In this document: piece after piece, positions 32,497-40,558 of the stretch
Layout of the letters: each line of letters starts with the position of its first letter
How positions within the stretch are numbered: the first letter of the stretch is position 1
Origin: DATGZH01 sp035297265
Lineage (GTDB): Bacteria > Actinomycetota > Acidimicrobiia > Acidimicrobiales > RAAP-2
Assembly (NCBI GenBank): GCA_035297265.1
Contig: DATGZH010000009.1
Location: 1-64,000 of the forward strand
Length of the DNA: 64,000 nucleotides
Direction: 5' to 3'
Position numbers and translations under genes: made by a program
Notes under the pieces: generated by a model
Database searches by the model: none
Seen by the model: only the letters and a program-made list of their open reading frames with translations
Told to the model about the DNA's origin: nothing

Positions 32497-34181
32497 GCGG
32501 GACCCCGGCCCGCTCGGACCTGGCGGTCGGGCGCGAGCTCGTCCGGCGCGGTGCGGTGCCGTGGCGGCGCTTCGGGCTGGCCACCCTCCTCGGCGTGAGC
32601 GCCTCCCTCGCCACCGTCGGCCTGCTCGCCGCCTCGGGCGCGGTGGTGGGCCGGGCCGCCCTCCGTCCGGGGCTCGGGGCCATCGCCGGCCTCTTGGCGC
32701 TGGTCGAGGTGCTCGCCGTGGTGCGGGCACCGCTCCGCTACGGCGAGCGGCTCGTGGCCCACGACGCCGCACTGCGGGCTCTGCGGGGTTGGCGGGTCTG
32801 GCTCTACGACCGCCTCGAGCCGCTGAGCCCGGCCGGCCTCGGCGGCTGGCGGCGGGGCGATCTCCTCGCCCGGGCCATCGACGACGTCGACACCCTCCAG
32901 GACCTCTACCTCCGGGTCCTCGCCCCGGCGGTCGTCGGCGTGGCGGCCGCCGCGCTCGCCGTCGTGATCGTGGGTCTCCTCCTCCCCGCCGCCGCCCTCG
33001 TCCTCGGCGCGGCCCTCCTCGTGGCGCTCGTCGGCCCGCCCCTGCTCTCGTCGCGGGCCGGGGCCACCGGCGAGCGCGAGGCGGTCCTCCGAGGCGAGCT
33101 CGCCGCCGAGACCGTCGACCTCCTCACCGGCTCGGCCGAGCTGCTCGCCTTCGGGCGGGAGGCCGACGCCCTCGACCGGGTGGCGGCGACCGAGGCGCGG
33201 CTGGCCCGGCTGGCCCGCCGGCGGTCGCTCTTCGGCGGCGCGGCGGCTGCCCTCATCACGATGTGCGTCGGCGCCGCGGTGACCGGCGTCCTCGCCGTCG
33301 GCGTCGAGGCCCTGCGGACCGGCAAACTCCAGGCGGTCCAGCTGGCCGTCCTCCCCCTCGCCGCACTCGGTGCCTTCGAGGCCGTCCCCGGTCTCTCCCT
33401 CGCCGTGTTCCGCTCGGGCGATGTGCTGGCCGCCGGCCGCCGGCTGCTCGCCCTCGAAGAGCTCCCCGTCCCGGTCACCGACCCGGACGACCCGTCCCCC
33501 CTCCCCGACGGCTGCCCGGCGGTCGCCCTCCGGGCGGCCCGGCTGCGCTACGGCGCGGCCCGACCCCTCGCCCTCGACGGGGTGGACCTGGCGCTCGCCC
33601 CCGGGGAGCGCCTCGCCCTCGTCGGGCCGAGCGGGGCGGGCAAGAGCAGCGTGGTGGCCGCGCTGCTCCGTTTCTGGCCCTTGGAGAGCGGCCAGGCCGA
33701 GCTGGCCGAGGTCCCGCTCGAACGGCTCGCCCAGGCCGACGTGCGGCGGGCGCTCGGCCTGCTCGACCAGGAAGCCGACCTCTTCGCCGGCAGCGTCGCC
33801 GCCAACGTGCGCCTGGGACGGCCCGAGGCGAGCGACGAGGACGTCGCCCGGGCCGTGGCCCTCGCCCAGCTGGACGAGTGGGTGGCGACGCTCCCCGACG
33901 GCCTCGACACGCCCGTCGGTGAGCGCGGCGCCCAGCTGTCAGGCGGTCAGCGCCAGCGGGTGGCCCTCGCCCGGGTGCTCCTCTGCGAGACCCCGGTGCT
34001 CGTGCTCGACGAGCCGACCGTCGGCCTCGACGAGCCGACCGCGACCCGTCTCCTGGCCGACGTGCTCGGCGCGGCCCGCGACAAGAGCGTCCTCCTCGTC
34101 ACCCACCGCGAGAGCGAGCTCTTCTCCTTCGACGAGGTGCTCGTGCTCGACGGCGGGCGCGTGGTCGAGCGCCGACGCTGA
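32493..34181 (+). CDS. cydC: Thiol-reductant ABC exporter, CydC subunit
   Basis: A 562-residue partner of CydD, starting at a GTG that overlaps the cydD stop (GTGA, 32493-32496). It has six hydrophobic segments, then an ATPase with Walker A GPSGAGKSS, signature LSGGQRQR, Walker B VLVLDEPTVGLD and VTHRES. Family-typical membrane elements include TVGLLAASGAVVGRAALRP and RAPLRYGERLVAHDAALRAL (the CydC RY-ER-H pattern). It heterodimerises with CydD in the inner membrane. No cydAB genes are seen beside it. Confidence 0.9.
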   Translation: MSGTPARSDLAVGRELVRRGAVPWRRFGLATLLGVSASLATVGLLAASGAVVGRAALRPGLGAIAGLLALVEVLAVVRAPLRYGERLVAHDAALRALRGWRVWLYDRLEPLSPAGLGGWRRGDLLARAIDDVDTLQDLYLRVLAPAVVGVAAAALAVVIVGLLLPAAALVLGAALLVALVGPPLLSSRAGATGEREAVLRGELAAETVDLLTGSAELLAFGREADALDRVAATEARLARLARRRSLFGGAAAALITMCVGAAVTGVLAVGVEALRTGKLQAVQLAVLPLAALGAFEAVPGLSLAVFRSGDVLAAGRRLLALEELPVPVTDPDDPSPLPDGCPAVALRAARLRYGAARPLALDGVDLALAPGERLALVGPSGAGKSSVVAALLRFWPLESGQAELAEVPLERLAQADVRRALGLLDQEADLFAGSVAANVRLGRPEASDEDVARAVALAQLDEWVATLPDGLDTPVGERGAQLSGGQRQRVALARVLLCETPVLVLDEPTVGLDEPTATRLLADVLGAARDKSVLLVTHRESELFSFDEVLVLDGGRVVERRR

Positions 34182-34187
34182 CGTCGT

Positions 34188-35174
34188 TCAGACGTTCACC
34201 CGGGACATGTGCTCCTCGGGGTAGCGGGCCCCGGCGGCCACACCCTTCGGGGCCACCGCCTCGATGGCCGCCAGGTCCTCCTCGGTGAGCACGACGTCGA
34301 GGGCGGCGAGGTTCTCCTCCAGGTAGACACGGCGCTTCGTGCCCGGGATCGGTGCGATGTCGTCGCCCCGGCTGAGCACCCAGGCGAGGGCCAGCTGCGA
34401 CGGTGTGCAGTCCTTGGCCTCGGCCAGCTCGCGCACCTTCGCCACGGTGGCTTTGTTCTCCTCGAAGTTGTCGCCCTGGAAGCGCGGGTTGAAGCGTCGG
34501 AAGTCGTTCGCCTCGAAGTCGTCGGTGCTCTCGATGGTCCCGGTGAGGAAGCCCCGACCGAGCGGGCTATAGGGGACGAAGCCGATGCCGAGCTGGCGCG
34601 TCGTGTCGAGCACGCCGTCCTCGGGGTCCCGGGTGAAGAGCGAGTACTCGCTCTGGACCGCCGACATGGGGTGGACGGCGTGGGCCCGACGGATGGTGGC
34701 CGGGGCGGCTTCGGAGATGCCGAGGAAGCGCACCTTCCCCGCCCCGACGAGCTCGCCCATGGCTCCCCAGGTCTCCTCGACGGGCACCTTCGTGTCCACC
34801 CGGTGCTGGTAGTAGAGGTCGATGTGGTCGACGCCGAGGCGCTGGAGCGAGGCGTCACAGCAGGCGGCGACGTACTCGGGCCGTCCGTTCACGCCGACGA
34901 AGGTCCCGTCGGACCGGCGCTCGTTCCCGAACTTGGTGGCCAGGACCACCTCGTCCCGGCGGCTGGCGATGGCCTTGCCGACGAGGACCTCGTTCGTGAA
35001 GGGGCCGTACATGTCGGCCGTGTCGAGGAAGGTGCAGCCGAGGTCGAGGGCCAGGTGGATGGTGGCCACCGACTCCTGCTCGTCCGCCGTGCCGTAGGAC
35101 TGGCTCATCCCCATACAGCCGAGGCCGAGAGCCGAGGTGACGAGCCCCTGGGTGCCCAATGCGCGCTGTTCCAC
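34188..35174 (-). CDS. Aldo/keto reductase
   Basis: A 328-residue AKR of the YajO/AKR13 type. It has the tetrad Asp in FLDTADMYGPFTNEVLVGKA (Asp and Tyr), Lys in EVVLATKFGNER and His in DLYYQHRVDTKVPVEET. NADPH-binding residues lie in PIPGTKRRVYLEENLAALDV. It reduces aldehydes or ketones with NADPH in the cytoplasm. The substrate is unknown. It is convergent with cydC (6 bp) and divergent from the GNAT gene. Confidence 0.9.
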   Translation of the reverse strand: MEQRALGTQGLVTSALGLGCMGMSQSYGTADEQESVATIHLALDLGCTFLDTADMYGPFTNEVLVGKAIASRRDEVVLATKFGNERRSDGTFVGVNGRPEYVAACCDASLQRLGVDHIDLYYQHRVDTKVPVEETWGAMGELVGAGKVRFLGISEAAPATIRRAHAVHPMSAVQSEYSLFTRDPEDGVLDTTRQLGIGFVPYSPLGRGFLTGTIESTDDFEANDFRRFNPRFQGDNFEENKATVAKVRELAEAKDCTPSQLALAWVLSRGDDIAPIPGTKRRVYLEENLAALDVVLTEEDLAAIEAVAPKGVAAGARYPEEHMSRVNV

Positions 35175-35243
35175 CGCTGTCCTCCTCTCGCGGGATCGCG
35201 GTCGACCCTAACGGAAGCTCCCGCGGCGCCGGCCGGCCATGCT

Positions 35244-35981
35244 GTGCCGGTGGGGACGAGGATCGTCACGGCCGCCGAGCGCCCGGACCTCTGGGCGTCC
35301 GTCGACGGGATCTTCGCCTCGCTCTGGCCCGAGTACAACCATCACGGGGACCTGACCGCCCGCTATTTCGGGGCGCTCCTGCCGACCTACGCCCACCTCC
35401 AGTTCCTCCTCGTCGACGAGGAGACCGACGAGGTGGTCGGACGGGGCCGGTCGATTCCCTTCACCTGGGACGGGACGGCCGGGGACCTGGCGGGCGGGAT
35501 CGACGCCGTCGGCCTCCGGGGCGCCGAGGCCCGCCACGCCCCGACGGCGCTCTCGGCCCTGGCCGCCGAGGTGGTGCCCGGCCAGGAGGGGCGAGGCCTC
35601 GGCGGCGCCGTGCTCCGGGCCATGGCCGCGGGGGCGAAGAAGGCCGGCCTGTCGCCGCTGCTGGCGCCGGTGCGGCCGAGCGAGAAGCACCTCGTGCCGC
35701 TCGTCCCGATCGAGGACTACGCCACGCGGCGCCGTCCCGGCGACGATCTCCTCGCCGACCCCTGGCTCCGGACGCACGAGCGGCTCGGGGCGAGGATCGT
35801 CCGCCCCGAGCCGCATTCGCTCCGCATCACCGCCCCGGTGGCCGACTGGGAGCGCTGGACCGGCGTCACCTTCGACGCGGAGGGTCCTCAGGTCTTCCCC
35901 CTGGGTCTCGCCCCGCTGGAGGTCCGAGACGGTATCGGCCGCTACTACGAGCCCAACGTGTGGATGCTCCACGAGGTTTGA
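35244..35981 (+). CDS. GNAT-family N-acetyltransferase
   Basis: About 245 residues from a GTG at 35244 (or 35250). The acetyl-CoA loop is VVPGQEGRGLGGAVLRAMAA, the Q/RxxGxG/A motif A of GNAT enzymes. Strands before it (YAHLQFLLVDEETDEVVGRG) and the WLRTHERLGARIVRPEPHSL segment after it fit the fold. The C-terminal part (ITAPVADWERWTGVTFDAEG) is a lineage extension. The substrate is unknown. Confidence 0.75.
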   Translation: MPVGTRIVTAAERPDLWASVDGIFASLWPEYNHHGDLTARYFGALLPTYAHLQFLLVDEETDEVVGRGRSIPFTWDGTAGDLAGGIDAVGLRGAEARHAPTALSALAAEVVPGQEGRGLGGAVLRAMAAGAKKAGLSPLLAPVRPSEKHLVPLVPIEDYATRRRPGDDLLADPWLRTHERLGARIVRPEPHSLRITAPVADWERWTGVTFDAEGPQVFPLGLAPLEVRDGIGRYYEPNVWMLHEV

Positions 35982-36044
35982 GACGCCCTCGCGACGGAAG
36001 GCCGGTGCGACAGTGGAAGGGCACCGCCGCGCCGACCTGATCGC

Positions 36045-37412
36045 TCAGCCGCCGCCGGATCCGCCCTCGCCGCCACCGGCGGGCGGACCACCCGCTCCCG
36101 GTCGGCCACCACCGGGCGGAGGTCCGCCGAACCCCTGACCGCCCAAGCCCGGACCCCCGGGGCCCGCACCGTTGCCCGCACCCTGCCCGCCGCCCGACGA
36201 ACCGGCGCCCGACGAGCCGGTGCCCGACGTCCCGGACCCGGCGCCGGCCGGGGGGCCGCCGGTCGAACCCGACGAGCCTCCCGCCGGCCCGGTGCCCGAC
36301 GAGCCCCCGGACGACGACCCGCCCGGGGGCGGGCCGGCCGGACCGATGCACACCGTGTCCGCCGTGAGCACACCCGAGTCCTGCTCGGCCTGGATGTGGA
36401 CGTGGTCGCCCACCGCGAGGGACGACGCCGTGGTCGGACCGTTCGCCGTGACGTAGTCGGTCGCCGACGTCACGGCCACGGTCACGCTCCCGCTCTCCGT
36501 CTGCACCACGATGCTGCCACTCGAGATCGACGTCACGACGCCGTTCACCGCGGTGTAGGTGTCGCCCGAACCGCTCCCGTCGCTCGTGCCGTCACCGCTC
36601 CCCGTCGTGCCGGAGGTGCCCGTGCCCGCACCGGCCGAGGTCGTCCCCGTGCCCGACGAACCGGACGGCGGGCCGGAGGGTCCCGAGGACCCTGACGCCC
36701 CGGACGTCCCGCCACCGGTCCCCGCCGAGCCGCCCGACGGCGGGGCCGGCGCCAGGTGCACCGCCACCGCGTCGAGGAGCGACGACGTCGTGGCGTCGGG
36801 CTCGCCCAGCGCCACCAGCCGTCCGCCGGCGACGACGGCCGAGAGGCTGACCGACGTCTGGCCCTCGGCGAAGGTGGTCGAGGAGCTGACGGCGATCTCG
36901 TGGTCGTTGCCCTGCGGATCGACGACGGTGATCACCGAGCCGCTCACGGACACGACGGTCCCGCCGACCCGGTCGAGCAGGATGGCCACGGACTGGGCCA
37001 CCGGCGCGCTCGGCGCCTCCGACGAGGCGCCGGACGACACCGGCCGGACGGCCACGTGCTCGCCGACGGCCACGCCGGTCGGCTGCCCGTCGGTCCCGGG
37101 CTCCGAGTAGGTGGTCGAGGCGGTGGTCCCGACGGTGACCGTCCCACGCGGGGTCGAGAGCGTGAAGCTCCCGCTGGCCACGGCGGTGACCGTCCCGCCC
37201 AGCCCCTGCGGCGGGACCTGCTGCGAGCCGCCCCCGGGTGGCGACGTCGAGCTCGAGCTGCTGGCCGAGGCGGCCATCCCGGCGGCTCCCGCCAGACCGA
37301 CGACGACGGCCGCCGTGGCGACGCCGCCCCCGAGGGCGTACAGCCACGGCCGTACCCGTGACCCGGGGCCGGTCCGCCCCCGTCGATGGTTGCCCGTCGA
37401 TGCTCCGCCCAT
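36045..37412 (-). CDS. Secreted or membrane protein with DUF5666-like repeats
   Basis: A 455-residue protein. One transmembrane or signal segment is near the start (LYALGGGVATAAVVVGLAGA). Three beta-strand modules of the DUF5666 kind follow: GGTVTAVASGSFTLSTPRGT, GGTVVSVSGSVITVVDPQGN and NGVVTSISSGSIVVQTESGS. Each has a VTVG/SATTY-type continuation. Ser/Gly/Thr-rich linkers separate them and a Gly/Pro-rich tail ends the chain. DUF5666 folds resemble OB-type beta barrels; their function is unknown. It is divergent from the ECF sigma factor gene, sharing 176 bp of control region, so it may belong to that regulon. Confidence 0.7.
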   Translation of the reverse strand: MGGASTGNHRRGRTGPGSRVRPWLYALGGGVATAAVVVGLAGAAGMAASASSSSSTSPPGGGSQQVPPQGLGGTVTAVASGSFTLSTPRGTVTVGTTASTTYSEPGTDGQPTGVAVGEHVAVRPVSSGASSEAPSAPVAQSVAILLDRVGGTVVSVSGSVITVVDPQGNDHEIAVSSSTTFAEGQTSVSLSAVVAGGRLVALGEPDATTSSLLDAVAVHLAPAPPSGGSAGTGGGTSGASGSSGPSGPPSGSSGTGTTSAGAGTGTSGTTGSGDGTSDGSGSGDTYTAVNGVVTSISSGSIVVQTESGSVTVAVTSATDYVTANGPTTASSLAVGDHVHIQAEQDSGVLTADTVCIGPAGPPPGGSSSGGSSGTGPAGGSSGSTGGPPAGAGSGTSGTGSSGAGSSGGGQGAGNGAGPGGPGLGGQGFGGPPPGGGRPGAGGPPAGGGEGGSGGG

Positions 37413-37588
37413 GTCGACCCCTCCTCTCGACCGCCGCCCCGCAGGCGGCGGGCCTCCGTCACCACCTACATCGGCCGAGTCGGCAGGTCGTTACAGGGAA
37501 TCGGCGATCGAGAGGGATCTGGTCGCCACTGACACAAATTGACTGTGACACCGGGCCTCCCCGTGCGATGTAGTACAAGAGGAAGAGG

Positions 37589-38143
37589 GTGAGGGGAACG
37601 CAGAAGGACGTCGTCGAGGCGGCGCGCCGGGGGGACGGTGCCGCCTGGGAGGCGCTCTACCGTGAGGTGTATCCGAAACTGCATGCCTACCTGTCGCGTC
37701 GCGTCGGGCACGACCAGGCCGAGGACGCCGTCGCCGAGACGATGAGCCGGGCCGTGGCCAGCTTGCACCGTTTCCAATTCGGCCCCGCCGGCTTCGACGG
37801 CTGGGTCTTCGGCATCGCCCGCCATGTCGCCCTCGACCATCACCGGCGGGCCGTCCGCCGGCCGACCGAGGTGCTCGTCGGCCAGCGCTACTCGGCCGAG
37901 GTCGGCCAGCCACTCGACGCGGTGGCCGACGGGCTCATCCTCGACGACGACCACGCCGCGGTGCGGGCGGCCTTCGCCCGGCTCGACGACCGCGACCAAG
38001 AGCTCCTCCTCCTGCGGGTGGTGGGAGGTCTCTCGGCCGAGGCCACCGCGGAGGTCTTGCACAAGCGGGCCGGCGCGGTCCGCACCGCGCAGTCACGTGC
38101 CCTCGCCCGACTGCGCCAGCTGTTGGAGGCGCACGATGCCTAG
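37589..38143 (+). CDS. ECF-family RNA polymerase sigma factor
   Basis: A 184-residue sigma-70-type ECF factor. Region 2 is AWEALYREVYPKLHAYLSRR with DQAEDAVAETMSRAVASLHR. Region 4 is LSAEATAEVLHKRAGAVRTA then QSRALARLRQLL. GTG 37589 follows AGAGGAAGAGG. The downstream gene overlaps its end by 8 bases and encodes a one-helix membrane protein, the usual place for an anti-sigma partner. It would direct polymerase to a small regulon, possibly including its own operon and the divergent DUF5666 gene. Confidence 0.9.
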   Translation: MRGTQKDVVEAARRGDGAAWEALYREVYPKLHAYLSRRVGHDQAEDAVAETMSRAVASLHRFQFGPAGFDGWVFGIARHVALDHHRRAVRRPTEVLVGQRYSAEVGQPLDAVADGLILDDDHAAVRAAFARLDDRDQELLLLRVVGGLSAEATAEVLHKRAGAVRTAQSRALARLRQLLEAHDA

Positions 38144-39041
38144 CGCCACGCCGATATCCGACGACCGGCTGCTCGACCTCCTGGGGGAGGCCCTCGCCCC
38201 GACGGTCAGCGAGCCCACGCCCGAGGGTCTGGCCGCGCTGCACGCCGCCCTGGCCGGTGGCGGTGACGACCGGGGCGCCGACATCGTCGTGCTCCGCGCC
38301 GCCACCCGTCGTCGCCGTCTCGGTTGGTCGAGCGTCGCCGCGGCCGCCGCCGTCTTCGTCTTCGTGATCACCCTCGCCGTCGTCGGCGGCAACTCGCGCA
38401 ACACCAAGCTCTCCGATGTGCAGCTGGCGAGCGAGAAGCTCTCCCAGGCACTCCGCTCCAACTCGTCGTCGGCCACGACGGCGCACGACGTCGAGGTCCT
38501 CGTCGACCGGATCAACCGCGTGCCGCCGGACCAGCGGGCTCAACTGGGCACCCAGCCGAAGCAGCTCCTGGACCAGGCCTGCGACCACCTCTCGGGATCC
38601 CAGGGCGCCGGCCCGCCGGCGGTGTGCCACGCCCTGCCGGCGCTGCCCGGCCCCCCGCCGCATCGGGCGGTCGGCGGAGGACCGGCGGGCACGCGCACGC
38701 AGGGCACGACGCCCCCGACCCGCGCCACGACGGGACAGCCACCTGCGGGGACCGGCGCCGGTGGCACCGGCGCCCCGCCCAACCGCGGGGCGTCGGGAGG
38801 GACGGGCTCGGGGGTGACGGGCACGAGCGTCCCGGCACCGACCAGGGGCAGTGGTTCCCCGCCGACAGGGACGTCGGGCGGAACCGCCCCCGGCGGGGGC
38901 GGGCCCGGCGGCCGGCCGCCGACGGGGAGCTCAGGTGGCACCCCACCGGGGGGTGAGCGTCCGGGTGGTCGACAGCAGGCGCCAGGTGGTCAACCGGGCG
39001 GCCAGCCGGGCGGCGGACCGCAAGGCGGCGGGGCCCGCTGA
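38136..39041 (+). CDS. Putative anti-sigma / sigma-coupled membrane protein
   Basis: A 301-residue protein from the ATG at 38136, overlapping the sigma gene. The cytoplasmic N-terminus (ISDDRLLDLLGEALAPTVSE) is followed by one transmembrane helix (LGWSSVAAAAAVFVFVITLAVVGG). An outer alpha-helical segment with two Cys (DQACDHL and AVCHALP) comes next, then a long Gly/Pro/Thr-rich tail. It does not show the ZAS zinc motif HxxxCxxC. By position it should bind and hold the sigma factor. The tail resembles that of the DUF5666 protein across the divergent promoter, which suggests that both face the cell wall. Confidence 0.6.
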   Translation: MPSATPISDDRLLDLLGEALAPTVSEPTPEGLAALHAALAGGGDDRGADIVVLRAATRRRRLGWSSVAAAAAVFVFVITLAVVGGNSRNTKLSDVQLASEKLSQALRSNSSSATTAHDVEVLVDRINRVPPDQRAQLGTQPKQLLDQACDHLSGSQGAGPPAVCHALPALPGPPPHRAVGGGPAGTRTQGTTPPTRATTGQPPAGTGAGGTGAPPNRGASGGTGSGVTGTSVPAPTRGSGSPPTGTSGGTAPGGGGPGGRPPTGSSGGTPPGGERPGGRQQAPGGQPGGQPGGGPQGGGAR

Positions 39042-39048
39042 GCCGTCC

Positions 39049-40473
39049 CTAGTCGGCGCCGGCCGGTGGGATGTTCTGGTTGATGTGGAAGAAGTTCTCG
39101 GGGTCGTAGCGCTGCTTCACGTGGGTGAGCCGGTCGAAGTTCCCCCGGTAGGAGGCACGGACGCGGTCGCTGCCCTCGTCCATCATGAAGTTGACGTACG
39201 CGCCCCCGGCTGACGTCGGGTGCAGCTCCTCCCAGTAGGCCTTGGCCCACTCGGTGATCAGCGGGGCGTTCTTCGGGTCAGGGTCGACTCCGACGATCAC
39301 GCCGGCCCAGCCGCCGTCGCGGTAGGCGAAGGCCGTGGCGTCGTCGGCGACGCGGGCGGCCGCGCCGTCGATCGGGTACAGGTGCATCGTGGAGTGGCCG
39401 GTCGGCAGGCGTCGCCCGTACTTCAGGTGCACGTCGATGGCCTCGTCGGTGATGTCCTGGAAGAAGTCAGCCCGCCAGTACCACTGCAGCCCCGTCGGAT
39501 AGAGGGGGTCGAAGACGCTCTGGAGCCCCGGGAACGGCACCTCGTGCAGCCCGACCACGAGCGGGTTGCCGAACGAGCGGATCGGGGCGAGCACGTCGTC
39601 GGCCCGGTCGTGGGGGCCCGTGTAGCACCAGACGATGCCGCAGGCGAGGCGACCCCACAGGTCCTCGGGGAACGGCGGCGCCGGCGGGACGGTGAGCAGG
39701 CCCAACCAGCCGCTCAGCTCCTCGGGGAGGGCCGGGAGCAGCTCGCGGTACCACCGCATGACGGCCGGCGCGTCCTCCAGGTCGTAGAGGACCGGACCGG
39801 CGATGACGACACCCCCCTCGCCGATGGGGTGGCAGGCGAACTCGAAGGACGTCACCACGCCGAAGTTCCCGCCGCCGCCGCGGAGGGCCCAGAAGAGGTC
39901 GGCGTGGGCGTCCCCGTCCGCCTTCACCTGGGAGCCGTCGGCCAGGACCACGTCGGCGGCGAGGAGGTTGTCGATGGTCAGGCCGAAACGGCGGGTCAGG
40001 TAGCCGATGCCGCCGCCGAGGGTGAGGCCCCCCACCCCGGTCGTGGACAAGAAGCCGGACGGCGTGGCCAGCCCGTGCTCCGCCGTCGCCGCATCGACGT
40101 CGTGCCAGGTGCACCCGCCGTCCACGCGCACGGTCCGCTTGGCCGGGTCGACGGTCACGCCGCGCATGGCCGAGAGGTCGATGACCAGGGCGTCGTCGGC
40201 GACACCGAGGCCGGCCGCGTTGTGGCCACCGCCGCGCACCGAGACGGCGACGCCGTGTTCGGCGGCGAAACGGACGCAGGCCGCCGCGTCGGCCGGGCCG
40301 GCGCAACGGGCGATGGCCGCCGGACGCCGGTCGATCATGCCGTTGTAGACGGCCCGCCGCTCGTCGTACTCGGCGTCGGCCGGCAACACGAGCGTGCCCT
40401 CCAGCTCGGCCGAGAGCTTCCCGTACGGGGCCGACCCCTGCTGGTGCTCGGACGTGGTGGTCGTGGACGACAT
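39049..40473 (-). CDS. FAD-binding oxidoreductase (berberine-bridge type)
   Basis: A 474-residue PCMH/FAD_binding_4 enzyme. SVRGGGHNAAGLGVADDALV includes the GGGH where His usually holds FAD covalently. The second FAD attachment (often Cys in a GxCxxV loop) is not evident; here it reads LSTTGVGGLTLGGGIGYLTR. The C-terminal BBE segment is complete (RASYRGNFDRLTHVKQRYDP then ENFFHINQNI). Such enzymes oxidise sugars or alkaloid-like compounds and make H2O2. The SARP-type regulator gene stands 85 bp upstream on the same strand. Confidence 0.85.
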   Translation of the reverse strand: MSSTTTTSEHQQGSAPYGKLSAELEGTLVLPADAEYDERRAVYNGMIDRRPAAIARCAGPADAAACVRFAAEHGVAVSVRGGGHNAAGLGVADDALVIDLSAMRGVTVDPAKRTVRVDGGCTWHDVDAATAEHGLATPSGFLSTTGVGGLTLGGGIGYLTRRFGLTIDNLLAADVVLADGSQVKADGDAHADLFWALRGGGGNFGVVTSFEFACHPIGEGGVVIAGPVLYDLEDAPAVMRWYRELLPALPEELSGWLGLLTVPPAPPFPEDLWGRLACGIVWCYTGPHDRADDVLAPIRSFGNPLVVGLHEVPFPGLQSVFDPLYPTGLQWYWRADFFQDITDEAIDVHLKYGRRLPTGHSTMHLYPIDGAAARVADDATAFAYRDGGWAGVIVGVDPDPKNAPLITEWAKAYWEELHPTSAGGAYVNFMMDEGSDRVRASYRGNFDRLTHVKQRYDPENFFHINQNIPPAGAD

Positions 40474-40558
40474 GGCTCCTCCTCACCTCGCTCGCCGGTC
40501 GCTCGCCGCCCGGCCTGCCTCACGACCCTACGAAGAGGGCGTTCGCAGAGCGTTCGCC

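Noticed and set aside
29509..32772. 1087-codon leftward open frame
   Set aside because: Only the part from 30630 down is the amidohydrolase. The rest is antisense to cydD and cydC, with Arg/Gly-rich content typical of high-GC shadows.
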